Below are positions 50,895-60,292 of a stretch of DNA of 64,000 nucleotides, in pieces. The notes beneath the pieces were generated by a model, which worked only from the letters and a program-made list of their open reading frames with translations, had not been told where the DNA came from and ran no database searches. Every line of letters starts with the position of its first letter. Within the stretch, counting starts at the first letter, position 1. Position numbers and translations under genes: made by a program. The DNA comes from CAVQCX01 sp963775335. Lineage in GTDB: Bacteria > Pseudomonadota > Gammaproteobacteria > Chromatiales > Chromatiaceae. The stretch lies in NCBI GenBank assembly GCA_963775335.1, contig CAVZIJ010000005.1, positions 62,001-126,000 of the forward strand, given 5' to 3'.

Positions 50895-51174
50895 CGGTCG
50901 CTCCTGCCGATGAGAGCTGGATTAAAACCCACGGGAAAGAGATACTCTCCAGTGGGCCGTGCACCGCACGGTTTGGGGGCGCGGCATCCGGTGGACTGTG
51001 GCGGTCAAGGCCGGTGCCGCGCCTTTCTCAACGGCCCTGACGATTTAGCCGACTTGTGCTCCGCTTGTCACCCCCGCGACTCGCTGGTCACCCTCCAACA
51101 CCCTCCTGGCCTTCCTCGGCTTCAGCGATAGCTATTCGCCACCCTCATTGGCGGTTCTTCGCGGTATTCACCGA

Positions 51175-52290
51175 CTAGGCGCAGGTTTCGGAAACCATCC
51201 ACACCAGCTCGAGCGAGAAGCCCTTTTCGATCAGCCCACCCAGCAAGGCCCCTTCGGTGGCGATGCGCCGATGGCGCTCGCTGTCGATTCCCAACGCGTC
51301 GAGGTGCTGGCTCCAGCTCTCGGCCCCGGTGATCGGCCCGCTCGTATCGCTGAGCAATCGACGCCGCGGTTGTTGGGGCAATCCTTCCTCAGTGAGGTAC
51401 TCCAAGGCGTGCTCATTGAGATGGTAGGTGATGTCCCCGGCGTGCAGCAGCTGCAGAAAGTTGATGCGGCTCTTGCTGTAGGTGCTCGAAAACCACGCAA
51501 ACCAGTCGTTGCCGATCTGCGTGACGTAGCCGTTCTTGCCCCGATGGCGTGCGCCGGAGTCGTCCACGCTGATGAAGGGGCTGACTTGCAGACCGGTTAC
51601 CAGCAACTGGTCCTTCTCGGCGAAAAACACCTCGTTATGCTCGCTCAGCAGGGCATCGATCTGCCCCGCGGAAATGTCGATGCCAAACTCATTGAGCTGC
51701 TCACGCAGCAGCGGCTGGGTGACCTGGCAGTGGTGGTGTTGATAGAGCACGTAGCGGCGTAGCGACGCGCCGAAGTGTTTGCCATTGAGGCACGCCGGAA
51801 GCTCTCCGCTCAGCCACTTCCCGTCCGGCGTCTGCCAGACCTCCAGGCGATAGCGGGTATTGTGAGCCTCAATCCTCAGGTCCTGGACGACAAAATCTCG
51901 ATATCCCTTGAAGCGCGACCCGCCCGGGGGCTCGATCGAGGGTCTGAGCTCCACCGTCTCATGAATCTCCAATTGCTGGGTCTTGCGGCGCTTGGCCGAG
52001 CCGGGGCGCTTGCGCTCTTTCGGCTCACCTTGCCGATCGCCCTGGCTCTTGTCGTCACCATGCGCTTCCTCACCGGATTCTGGATCGGTCCCTTTCTCCA
52101 TTCCGCTCGCCTTGAACTTCGGCTTCGCCTTCTGCCCCTTGAGCACGGCCACTTCATCACGCAACTGCTGCACCAACTCGGCCTGCCTGAGGTTCTCCTG
52201 CACAAGACGCTCGATCTGCGCCAACAACTGCTCCACCAACTCGCTACGCTGGGCGTCCGGGATGTTTGGCAGTTGATGATCGCTCGGCAT
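51175..52290 (-). pseudogene. IS66 transposase, N-terminal fragment
   Basis: The N-terminal two thirds of the IS66-type transposase, starting MPSDHQLPNIPDAQRSEL. It has the leucine-rich coiled-coil start (QIERLVQENLRQAELVQQL), a charged linker, and the DDE core start VSPFISVDDSGARHRGKNGYVTQIGND. It stops shortly after the nested element begins: the residues after SLELVW (bases 51175-51201) come from IS21. The frame is otherwise intact, so the break is due only to the insertion. Confidence 0.88.
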
Positions 52291-52376
52291 TTCATGCCAC
52301 CCCTCAAAGCGCTCGGAGTCCTCTCTCAGAACATTAACTCATGTCGCTAGCTGATTGATATAGTTGCCGTTGGTTA

Positions 52377-52745
52377 TTGAGAAGTTACCTGTGTCTTAAC
52401 ATTCTGGCCCTGGCCATCGTCTCGGCGCCCTGGCTTCTGGTGGGGCTCATCGCCGCGGGCGCGATCCGCGGCCTCCTGCCGCTGGAAATGGTCGGCCGGG
52501 GACTACGCAAAGAACTGGGCGAACGCGCTGCCGCGCTTCACTTGGGCGGCGTGCTGGCGTTGAGCCTGGTGCCCGGGCTGGGGCTCGACCTGGCCCTTGC
52601 GCGCCTGGGCTGGAATCTCGCCACCCCGGCTGGTGCCCGGTCCGATCCTTCCGGCGAGGAGTCCGGGTGGGTTACCTGGCTGAGCCTGGGTCCGCTTCTC
52701 TTGGCCGCCGTCCGGTGGCTACGGCGCCGTGTGATCGGTCGTTGA
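52377..52745 (+). CDS. Small membrane protein at the IS66 boundary, possibly truncated
   Basis: This frame encodes three hydrophobic segments (ILALAIVSAPWLLVGLIAAGAI, GVLALSLVPGLGLDLALA, LSLGPLLLAAV) and ends RRRVIGR. A TTG inside the IS end at 52377 supplies the only obvious start. In the uninterrupted host sequence the frame would begin directly after a TAG, 3 bp before the target repeat, so the native start is unclear. Either the gene starts with an unusual codon at the repeat or the IS insertion altered it. No family was recognised. Confidence 0.45.
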   Translation: MRSYLCLNILALAIVSAPWLLVGLIAAGAIRGLLPLEMVGRGLRKELGERAAALHLGGVLALSLVPGLGLDLALARLGWNLATPAGARSDPSGEESGWVTWLSLGPLLLAAVRWLRRRVIGR

Positions 52746-52894
52746 GCCCCAGCTCGGTGGCCGAGGCGCCGTGCAGACGGACTCCACCCCGGTGGTGACA
52801 ACGCATGCTGTCGCTGGCTCGCCCGCCCGGTGGGCGCGCGAGCTCCTTCGCGCAACGAGCTGGCGTGCTCTGCCGTGGCCTTCCCGGGCCCCGA

Positions 52895-55800
52895 TCAGGT
52901 CGAGAGCAGCCGGCTCAGGGGAAATGGGCGCCCGATGGCGTAACCCTGGGCGAAGTCGACGCCGATCTCGCGCAGGCGCACCAAGATCGCCTCGGTCTCC
53001 ACATGCTCGGCGATCACCAAACGGTTGCCGAAGTGGGCGATCTCGGTGATCGACTTCACCAGGGCGAAGTCCTTCTCGTCCGCTGCAATGTTGCGGACGA
53101 AAGAGCCATCGATCTTTACGCAATCCACGGGAAAATTCTTGAGGTAGGAGTAGGACGACATGCCCGTGCCGAAGTCGTCGAGGTACAGCTTGCACCCCGC
53201 CCCCTTAATCCTTTGGACGAACGCTTGCGCCGCCGAGAGGTGGCGAACCATCGCAGTCTCGGTGATCTCGAATGCGAGCTTCTCGGGGGGCAGGGGAGTG
53301 CGCTCGATGTGTCCCATGATCAGCTGCAGCATGGCGTCGTCGCCCAGGGACTGTCCCGAGAGGTTGATCGAGAACCCGCCGACCTGCTCGAGGAGCCCCG
53401 TGTGGTCATCGATCCATCGGAACACGTGCTCGATGACCCAGCGGTCGAGCGATCGCATGCGGTCGAACTGCTCGGCGGCCAGGATGAAGGCCTCCGGGGA
53501 TAGCGCAAGCCCGTTCTTGTCGAGGACGCGAAGCAGCACTTCGTAATGATCCAGAAGTCCTTCGTCGAAGAACACGGGCTGGATGAGCTGCAGATAAAGC
53601 GTGATCCGCCCCTCCTGGACGGCCTCTTCCACGAGCGGCAATTGCTGCAGGGTCCCCTGGTGGCGCTGGACCTCGCTGTCCGAGACCTCGAAGACCTTCG
53701 TGAGATTTCTGCCGGCCTCCTTGGCAAGGAAACAGGCCGCGTCCGCCTGCATGAGAACCCGGGATGCCGATTCGGTGCGCTCGTCGATGTCGACCAGACC
53801 GATGCTGATCGTGATCCTGAAGCGCTGGCCTTCCAGGCGGAAGTCCATGTTCTCGACGGCCCGGCGCTGGGTTTCGGCGACCTGGTAGCCGGCATCGCGG
53901 GTGCAGTCGCGCAGCAGTATGCCGAACTCGTCGTCGCCGGTGCGTGCGATCACCGATTCGCCGGTCAGATAGGCCCGGATCACGCCGGCGACGTCCTTGA
54001 GGAGTCGGTCGCCGCCTTCGTGGCCAGACAAGTCGTTGATCAGCTTGAAGCGGTCCAGATCCAGGATCAGCAGAACATTGCGGCCATGCTCCCTGCGGGC
54101 TTGCTGCACCGTCTCGTCGATGTGCCGCTCGAATGTCCTCCGGTTCATCAGACCCGTCAGGGAGTCGTGGGCGCTGTCGTAGACGACCTCTTCGTAGCTG
54201 CGCCGCAGTACCCGTTGGACTGCGCGCTCGACCAGTGGCAGACGCCCGTCCTCCAGCACCGAGAGCTGACCGGACTCCAGGTTACTGGCGAGGTCCGTAA
54301 GGGTCCGTTCCAGAGCCCTGAAGCCCCGCCCGTCGACAAACACGAAGCGGTCTCCTCGCGCGCTCGTCCATGCCAGGTTGATCGGGCGGGACAGGTCGCG
54401 TGAGCGCCGCTCCACCAGCCAGTCCCCGACGGAGATCGAACGGATGACGGGCATCCAGGAGGCCAGCGTCTTCTCCTGCTCCGGGCTTGGAGGAATAGAT
54501 TGCTCGGGGGAATGGGTCAGCTTGAGCACATCAAGCTGGGCCGGCTGTTGTTCCCGCGATAGCTGCCGTAGAAGGTCGGCATCTCCGCGCAAAGCGCTTC
54601 GCAGACGCTCCATCAGGGCTTGCTGGCGAACCGGATCGTAGGGGACCAGGGAAAGCCCTCGCTCCAGCACTTCGAGAAGTGCTGGCCCGGCGCCTGCGTT
54701 CGGCGAGGAGGCGTCCGGTTGCGGGCCGAGCAGCCGGATCAATGCCTCGATCGCGCCGAGGTACTGCGACCAAGTATCGGACTCTGGGCCATGGTCGAGC
54801 CAAGTCAGCGTCAGCAGGGCCGCCCAGCCGAGCTGGAGCAGCGCGTTAGCGCCCGAAGGAACGGGCTCCTGCCCAATGATCTCGGCCAAGGCGCCGCGTA
54901 CGGCCCGTTTCGCCTGATCGAGCCGCTCCTGACCCTGAGAAACCGCCGTGACTCGCTCGACATTGTGCGCAAATAGCTGCTGGTACTCGCGCACGTAAGG
55001 CGCGAGAGTGTCTCGTGCGTCGGCGAACGCGCTCAGCCCCGGCCTCGCGTCCTGAACCAGGGATTCGCTGACTCGGCTGATCAGGGCGTTGACCTCGCTC
55101 GAACGACGGGCATCTGCAGGCTCCGCCGACAAGGCAAGGGCCAGCCGACCGAGGTCATTGACCACCTCTACGGCCGGATGCTTGGGGTCGCGTACGAAGT
55201 CCGGATGCTCGACGGCGACCTTGGCGAGAGGAATCTCGATTCGTTCTAGCGCCGGCGCGACGAGCCCGTCTACCCTTTCATCGCTCTTGAGAAATTCGAT
55301 GAGCTGCTCGGACCCCGCCAGGACGCCACGGATGTCCTCGGGGAGAGAACCCGCACCCCCTTCTTGGCCCTCCTGCCGACCGAGGGTCGCCTGCACTTCG
55401 TCGGGCAAAGATAGCTTTCTGGTGGCCTGCAGATGCGACAGCGCCTCAAGCACCTGCCCGCGCCCGTATGGGGGCATTCGTACGCCGGCTTTGCCCGGTG
55501 GCGGCTCGGTCCCTGTCTCGCCGGGATGCGGGGGCTTTGAGAGGAAGCTGAGGACCTTACCGAGAACACCGACTACGCCGGTCTGGCGCTCTGGGCGCGT
55601 GCTTCTGCGAATTTGCGTGTTGTCCGAGTCTGGCCGCGCTATGCCGCTCGGACGGCGCTCGATGTCGGGGAGCACCCCGGCGTGCCTCAGCTCCCTGTTG
55701 ACGGCCTCGTAGGCGGAACGCAGCACCGCGCGGAGATCGTCCTCCAGGCCCCGCAGGACCGTCCGCTGAGCCTCTATGTCCAGGCCGACGGAGTCCAGCG

Positions 55801-56656
55801 CCTTGCTCAAGCTCCAGATCGCGGCACCCGGACCGATCGGATTCGCATCCTTGGTGACAGCGGCTCCGGTCAGGTACGACAGGCGCTGCGCTAACGGAAA
55901 GAGCTCGAGGTGAAGGCTCGCATCCATTCTCGACGCGAGGCCGGCCAGGATCACCCAGCGGTCGAAGCGCGCCTTGTCCACTAGCTCGAGCCCCGCATCG
56001 ACGACTTCCGACTTGCCGACCGGGGCCCGCTGCACCCTTGCCCCGGTCGCCGCGGGGCCCGCCAGGGCATCCATCCACGCCGCCTCGATAAGGCCGGCCT
56101 GGGCCCTCATGAGCTCACTGGCCCGAAAGTAGTCCTGCCCAGCCCTGGGATCCGAGCTTTGGGCGGCGGCTTCGAACAAGACCTGTTGAGTCCGAGTCAG
56201 CAACCGGGCAGCGTTGGATTTCAGTTTCGCGCGGAACATCGCCAGGCTGCGCTCGAGCAGACTGTGGCGGCGTATCGCATCCTGGGCGTGACGTGCAGGC
56301 GGTGGAAGAGGTGGGTCCTGCTGGTCACGCGCGAGGCGCCGAAGCGCCGCGACCGCTGCGGGAACTTCGGTATCGCCGCGCCGGAAGGCGACGCCGAAGC
56401 CCGTGTCCTCGACGCGCGCGACGTCCGCGCGCAATCGCACCCCCGCGTGGTCGGGAGTCGATGGAGAGGGGAAGCGCACGTAAATCGGGTCCCCGCTGCG
56501 AACCACGCCGCGGGCGCTCGGCTTGGGTTGCGCCAACTCGAGGAAGAGGCCGCCGTTGCAATAGTCTCGGATCACGCAGGGGATCGGCTCTGCCGAGCTA
56601 ACCCTGGCGCTGGCCGGAACATTTGCGGTGTGGCGTTCGTAGAGTCGCTTTTCCAC
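52895..56656 (-). CDS. PilZ-DUF1631-GGDEF-EAL multidomain protein
   Basis: A 1253-residue cytoplasmic protein. The N-terminus is PilZ-like (RLYERH..., then IRDYCNGGLFLEL, where the usual serine is Cys). A long DUF1631 region follows (about 110-690). Near 800-960 is a degenerate GGDEF domain: the motif reads RTGDDEF, so cyclase activity is doubtful. The C-terminal EAL domain has EVLLRV instead of EALLR but keeps INLSGQS, FEITE, DDFGTG, VKIDGSFV, AEHVETE and QGYAIGRP, so phosphodiesterase activity is plausible. The GTG at 56656 has AGGA 7 bp upstream. It is a likely c-di-GMP receptor-phosphodiesterase. Confidence 0.88.
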   Translation of the reverse strand: MEKRLYERHTANVPASARVSSAEPIPCVIRDYCNGGLFLELAQPKPSARGVVRSGDPIYVRFPSPSTPDHAGVRLRADVARVEDTGFGVAFRRGDTEVPAAVAALRRLARDQQDPPLPPPARHAQDAIRRHSLLERSLAMFRAKLKSNAARLLTRTQQVLFEAAAQSSDPRAGQDYFRASELMRAQAGLIEAAWMDALAGPAATGARVQRAPVGKSEVVDAGLELVDKARFDRWVILAGLASRMDASLHLELFPLAQRLSYLTGAAVTKDANPIGPGAAIWSLSKALDSVGLDIEAQRTVLRGLEDDLRAVLRSAYEAVNRELRHAGVLPDIERRPSGIARPDSDNTQIRRSTRPERQTGVVGVLGKVLSFLSKPPHPGETGTEPPPGKAGVRMPPYGRGQVLEALSHLQATRKLSLPDEVQATLGRQEGQEGGAGSLPEDIRGVLAGSEQLIEFLKSDERVDGLVAPALERIEIPLAKVAVEHPDFVRDPKHPAVEVVNDLGRLALALSAEPADARRSSEVNALISRVSESLVQDARPGLSAFADARDTLAPYVREYQQLFAHNVERVTAVSQGQERLDQAKRAVRGALAEIIGQEPVPSGANALLQLGWAALLTLTWLDHGPESDTWSQYLGAIEALIRLLGPQPDASSPNAGAGPALLEVLERGLSLVPYDPVRQQALMERLRSALRGDADLLRQLSREQQPAQLDVLKLTHSPEQSIPPSPEQEKTLASWMPVIRSISVGDWLVERRSRDLSRPINLAWTSARGDRFVFVDGRGFRALERTLTDLASNLESGQLSVLEDGRLPLVERAVQRVLRRSYEEVVYDSAHDSLTGLMNRRTFERHIDETVQQARREHGRNVLLILDLDRFKLINDLSGHEGGDRLLKDVAGVIRAYLTGESVIARTGDDEFGILLRDCTRDAGYQVAETQRRAVENMDFRLEGQRFRITISIGLVDIDERTESASRVLMQADAACFLAKEAGRNLTKVFEVSDSEVQRHQGTLQQLPLVEEAVQEGRITLYLQLIQPVFFDEGLLDHYEVLLRVLDKNGLALSPEAFILAAEQFDRMRSLDRWVIEHVFRWIDDHTGLLEQVGGFSINLSGQSLGDDAMLQLIMGHIERTPLPPEKLAFEITETAMVRHLSAAQAFVQRIKGAGCKLYLDDFGTGMSSYSYLKNFPVDCVKIDGSFVRNIAADEKDFALVKSITEIAHFGNRLVIAEHVETEAILVRLREIGVDFAQGYAIGRPFPLSRLLST

Positions 56657-56928
56657 CGGCGTCCTGCACAGATTGTATGAACCTCCGCGCCTGCGAGAAT
56701 ATCCGGCAACTTCTCGACAGGTCCCGCAATCTCGGGCTGGCTTGAGCCATTCCCCACGCGCCGAGAAGATCGGTATCGGGGCAGATCGCTCGCCCTGGGA
56801 AGCGGGCGCCAAGCAACGAGCCCTAGGTCCGATACCCCCGCTGCTGGCAGTTTACGCGCCGTCGAGGATGATCGGAATCCTTGCTATCATCAGGTCCATC
56901 AGCATTCTTATAACAACCGGGAGGCGGC

Positions 56929-57735
56929 ATGACATCCGAGAAGGATCGGGACCAGCCCGGCCGTTTTGGCTGGGTTGTCGTGGTCGCCCTGGTGCTTTCC
57001 GCCGTTCTCGCACTAGGGCTGGCGCTTGGGTCCTACGTCGCTTATTTCGGCAACCGGCCCATCGTCCCGGATGCGGCGGCCTGGGGCCGGTTCGGCGATT
57101 TTGTCGGAGGAATCCTCACGCCCTTGGTCGGGCTGTTGGCGACCCTCGCCATCGTTTGGTCGATGAAGTTGATGCGCTACGAGCTTGCCAATGCCACTAG
57201 GGCCGTCCAAAACATGGCCCCATCGCCGGCGCCGGTCATATCGGAGGCGTCGACGGCCGTTGCAGGCGGCGGTGCCGACGACGGATACCGGACCCTGGAG
57301 CTTATTCACCAAGATCTCAAGGAACAGCTTGCAGCGCGGCTCTGCGTCATCCGTCTCGCCGACGGTATAGAGGTCGCCGAGCTCCCGTACGTGGAGCATC
57401 TCCCGAAAGGGGCCCGTGAGGTGCAGATCGCTCAGCTGTTGCGCGAGTCCGTGCAGGACCCGATTCTTCGCGAAGCCCTAGCGGCCCAGCAGCGCAACGG
57501 GCTGCTCCAGGTAGCGGAGCTCCTCCAGCTGCTCGCCCGCTGCTTGATCGATCACGAGGCTGGCGCGCGCGGCAACTCGGCGGGTATGTATTTCCGGCGC
57601 CGTTACGCCACCAGCGCCGTGGCTTTGCAGAAGCTCGGACTGCTGCCCGAGAAGGTGACCGTTTTCTATCGCGACTATAAGAACGGGAAGGGACGTCCGG
57701 GTAACGATCCAGTCAAGCCCGAAGGCGAGCCCTAA
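56929..57735 (+). CDS. Membrane protein with phage-abortive-infection-like N-terminus
   Basis: A 268-residue protein with two membrane helices (about 14-40 and 55-85) around AAWGRFGDFVGGILTPLVGLLAT, a motif typical of a widespread membrane-anchor type sometimes annotated as putative phage abortive infection protein. The cytoplasmic remainder is soluble (LELIHQDLKEQLAARL, LLQLLARCLIDHE) and has no recognised domain. A strong GGGAGG precedes the ATG. It is divergent from the PilZ-EAL gene and stands alone. Defence function is suggested only by the anchor. Confidence 0.6.
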   Translation: MTSEKDRDQPGRFGWVVVVALVLSAVLALGLALGSYVAYFGNRPIVPDAAAWGRFGDFVGGILTPLVGLLATLAIVWSMKLMRYELANATRAVQNMAPSPAPVISEASTAVAGGGADDGYRTLELIHQDLKEQLAARLCVIRLADGIEVAELPYVEHLPKGAREVQIAQLLRESVQDPILREALAAQQRNGLLQVAELLQLLARCLIDHEAGARGNSAGMYFRRRYATSAVALQKLGLLPEKVTVFYRDYKNGKGRPGNDPVKPEGEP

Positions 57736-57761
57736 CCGGGCTGAGGCGACGCGGGTGTACC

Positions 57762-58868
57762 TCAGCGTAAACCGGGGTGCGATACCGGGGACTTCGAGAA
57801 GTCCTTCTCTTGCTTGAGAAAGGCCTCCACCCGTGTCTCGGCGTTCTCGCGGATGTTCGCGTAGAACAGGTTGTAATCCATCAAGTGCATGTTCCCCCCG
57901 AGAGCGACATAACCGCGCGCTTGTGGTTTGTGCACCCATAGCTTGCCGTTGACGCATTGGGCATCGGTGACCGCGGGGTCGAGCTGGTCGAACTTGTATG
58001 GGGTTCCGCCCAAGTTCAGGTCCCTGGGTGCGTAGAGATCATCTTGGCGCCAGGTCAGCGGATTGACGCAGCAGCCGCCCCCATCCCAATGGCCCATGGT
58101 CTGGCTGGTGCCCCAGGTATAGGTGCTCCAGGAGACGAAGCAACCGGTCTGATCGGCTCGCTCGCAGGGCGGTATGGTCGCAAAGGCCCGGCAGGGAACG
58201 GGCCAACCGATCACGTAAGCAGCCACGAGCCGGTGGCGCAGCGCAGGGTCCTTGTCGAAGAAGTCGGCGAGCAGGCGCTTGGCGTGGAGCGAGCCCTGGC
58301 TGTGAGAGGCAATGATGAGAGGCCTGCCCTGGTTGAAGTGTTCCAGGTAGTAGCGGAAGGCATCGCGTACGTCCGAATACGCCATGTAGAGTGCAGCCCG
58401 CCCTTCAGCGGACGTGGCAAAGAAACTTTTCAACGACGCCTGACGATAACGGGGCGCATAGACGCGACAACAGCCGTTGAACGCGCTCGCCTGTAGCCGA
58501 ATCGGGAGTTTGTCCGTGAGGTTGTTCAGGCGCCTGTCGTCCGTCGTGGCGTTCCAACCGAACATCGATAGATAGGTCGTGGGGTGGATGTAGAACACAT
58601 CCGCCGCTGCGTCGGCCTGCCGGTCCTTCAGTCTTGGGCTGGGGGTATTGTCGGCTGCATCCTGGACCCAGGGCAGGGCGGCCCAATTCTCCCTGCGCGA
58701 GAAATCAAGCGGCGCGCTGGATATGGCCCTGGTTCCTGGTGCGCATCCGGCGAGCAGGGCAGCGAGGAGCAAGGCCGCCGTCGCCTTGACGATCGGGCGC
58801 AGGATACGCGGTCTTTGTCTGACCGGTACGGCGCCTCCAGACGCATGGTCGATTCCGAGGCTTGTCAT
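57762..58868 (-). CDS. DUF3089 lipoprotein, lipase-like
   Basis: A 368-residue protein with a lipobox (LLLAALLAGC) after a basic N-terminus, so probably a lipoprotein. The body is DUF3089, an alpha/beta-hydrolase-like family: FYIHPTTYLS, RVYAPRYRQASLKSFF, and the nucleophile elbow ASHSQGSLHAKRLL (GxSxG-like), with GHWDGGGCCVNPLTW later. Hydrolysis of a lipid or ester is plausible, but no substrate is known. It is convergent with the preceding membrane protein. The start is uncertain since no strong ribosome site is seen. Confidence 0.82.
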   Translation of the reverse strand: MTSLGIDHASGGAVPVRQRPRILRPIVKATAALLLAALLAGCAPGTRAISSAPLDFSRRENWAALPWVQDAADNTPSPRLKDRQADAAADVFYIHPTTYLSMFGWNATTDDRRLNNLTDKLPIRLQASAFNGCCRVYAPRYRQASLKSFFATSAEGRAALYMAYSDVRDAFRYYLEHFNQGRPLIIASHSQGSLHAKRLLADFFDKDPALRHRLVAAYVIGWPVPCRAFATIPPCERADQTGCFVSWSTYTWGTSQTMGHWDGGGCCVNPLTWRQDDLYAPRDLNLGGTPYKFDQLDPAVTDAQCVNGKLWVHKPQARGYVALGGNMHLMDYNLFYANIRENAETRVEAFLKQEKDFSKSPVSHPGLR

Positions 58869-59038
58869 TGGGATCGCGCCAGATCCAGTCCCCGCGCTTG
58901 GGCCGCCCTGAGCCAGTGGCCGTGGACACCCATCAGAAACGGCCGGGCCTCGCGCCCCGAAGCCGCTCGGTGGCCAACAACGGCCGGGCGTCGAATGCGA
59001 AGGCCTACGCGCTCTTCAGCTCCCGCGTCGGGACCCAT

Positions 59039-59842
59039 TCATTTGCGGTGGATGACCTCAGCGAAGTAGGCCTTCACACCGCCGCGCATGAAGTAATAGT
59101 TCTTCACGCCTACATCTTCCAGGAAATATTGGAACCACTGCACCTGCTTGCCCGCCATGTCGTAGGCGAACAAGGGCTCCCCTTTCGACTGCACCGCCTT
59201 GACGAACTGCTTGAGCGCTTCCGTTTTGTCGAGAGAGATGTTGGTATCTTCGATGAAGATCCCTATGCCCTGTCGCTGCAGAGGGTCGCGAACGTCGAGG
59301 ACCCGCGCCCTGTCGGGCGCTTTGGCGATGAAATCGGCCGGGGCGAGGAGATGCTTCTTGAAGTCCTCTTCCGAGATCAGACGGGAGGGATCGGCAGGGC
59401 TCTTGCCGAGCAGCACGGCTTGGTCAGGGTATTTCTTGGCCCACTCCAAGACCCCTGCGTCAAAGACGAGGCTGTCGTCTACGCCGGCTCCCTGGGCCTG
59501 TTCGTCTGCCTCGTAGGATTTGTAGCAGGACCTCCCGTTGCAATAGAAGACCAGCGGCTTGCCGGATGACTTCCGAAGCTGGGCGACCTTCGTGCGGAAC
59601 GCGTCGTCATGCAGATCAAGATGGGCCGCATCCTTGATATGCAGCGTGTCGTACTCGTACTTGCTGCGAACATCGACGATCTGCACCTGCCCCAAACGGG
59701 CGTGCAGGTCTTCAATCTCGATGGGGTGGGAGCGTACGAACAGCGCTCTCCCGGGAAAATCCCCTGCGGCGTAGGCCATCAGGGGAACGGCCACTGCGAG
59801 CAGCACAAAGCCGACGACTCTTTTTGCTATTGCTATTGACAT
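59039..59842 (-). CDS. Exported protein with two rhodanese-like domains
   Basis: A 267-residue protein with a signal peptide (about 25 residues, ending AYA). The first rhodanese domain has VDVRSKYEYDTLHIKDA and the catalytic Cys in FYCNGRSCYKSYEA. The second begins VLDVRDPLQRQGIGIF but its loop (YDMAGKQVQWFQYFLEDVG) has no Cys, so it is probably inactive. A GGAGG-type site precedes the ATG. Periplasmic sulfur transfer is a possible role. Confidence 0.85.
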   Translation of the reverse strand: MSIAIAKRVVGFVLLAVAVPLMAYAAGDFPGRALFVRSHPIEIEDLHARLGQVQIVDVRSKYEYDTLHIKDAAHLDLHDDAFRTKVAQLRKSSGKPLVFYCNGRSCYKSYEADEQAQGAGVDDSLVFDAGVLEWAKKYPDQAVLLGKSPADPSRLISEEDFKKHLLAPADFIAKAPDRARVLDVRDPLQRQGIGIFIEDTNISLDKTEALKQFVKAVQSKGEPLFAYDMAGKQVQWFQYFLEDVGVKNYYFMRGGVKAYFAEVIHRK

Positions 59843-60005
59843 GACTCCGCCTCCATCCCCGATATGTAGTAACGCCGGTCGGCCATAGCCCGCCCGCGGA
59901 AACTGCGTGGATCAAGATAGCTCAAATTGCCGGCAGAGTCAGGGCGACATACGGCCGGGCAAAGACGCGGGCACCATAGACGGTGACGCCAAGGGAAGAG
60001 AACGT

Positions 60006-60099
60006 CGGACACGGCGAGACACGGCGAGACACGGCAAGCTGCTTAGAGCCGATCCCATACCCGCATCCGCGATGCCACATGCCGCATGCCGCATGCCGT
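60006..60099. repeat. Two tandem repeat arrays in a gene-free gap
   Basis: Within the 450-bp gap between the rhodanese and OmpA genes (59843-60292), about three copies of a 10-bp unit (GAGACACGGC) lie at 60007-60035 and four copies of a 7-bp unit (ATGCCGC, one base varies in two copies) at 60072-60099. No protein-coding frame in the gap is convincing. The rest of the gap should hold the rhodanese promoter. Confidence 0.7.
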
Positions 60100-60254
60100 C
60101 CGAAAGGAGACCACCCCGGCTGGGTTGCGGCTCGCTCCCGAAGTGACGACTACACCGCGCGCCACATGGCGCGTTGCGCGAAAACCGCCGCGGTCGCGGG
60201 CACTGCCAGATATAGCTTGAAGCTCCACTCGGGAGCTGGGACGGGGGGGAGCTG

Positions 60255-60284
60255 ACACCCCCGCCCCGGGCGGGGCGGGGGTGT
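60255..60284 (-). terminator. Strong hairpin downstream of the OmpA-family gene
   Basis: A perfect 13-bp GC-rich inverted repeat (ACACCCCCGCCCC) with a 4-base loop lies 9 bp after the OmpA-family stop codon. There is no T tract on the minus strand; TTCTT follows on the plus strand. It probably ends or stabilises the OmpA message. Confidence 0.6.
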
Positions 60285-60292
60285 TCTTCAGC

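Larger units (their letters stand above)
47800..51201. mobile_element. IS21-type insertion sequence nested in the IS66 transposase
   Basis: A 3402-bp element flanked by an 8-bp direct repeat CACCAGCT (47792-47799 and 51202-51209). Its ends carry inverted repeats built on AAACCTGCGC, TA and CGGTGAA in the same order. It encodes istA and istB on the minus strand, a 65-codon ORF after istB and a Cys-rich ORF before istA. The insertion point lies inside the IS66 transposase frame. Both ends and both duplications are intact, so it is a recent insertion. Confidence 0.88.
47203..52388. mobile_element. IS66-type insertion sequence, interrupted
   Basis: The element is bounded by inverted repeats starting GTAACTTCTCAATAA at each end (20 of 23 bases match) and flanked by an 8-bp direct repeat CTGTGTCT (47195-47202 and 52389-52396), the duplication length typical of IS66. 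It encodes one IS66-type transposase on the minus strand, split by a second element. Without that element and one copy of its target duplication the IS would be about 1.78 kb. It has no tnpA or tnpB genes, like the single-ORF ISBst12 group. Confidence 0.9.

Noticed and set aside
60007..60099. CRISPR array
   Set aside because: Units are only 7-10 bp and directly abutting, with no spacers and no cas genes.
59907..60146. Plus-strand frame over the tandem repeats
   Set aside because: Repeat-driven open frame with no start signal.
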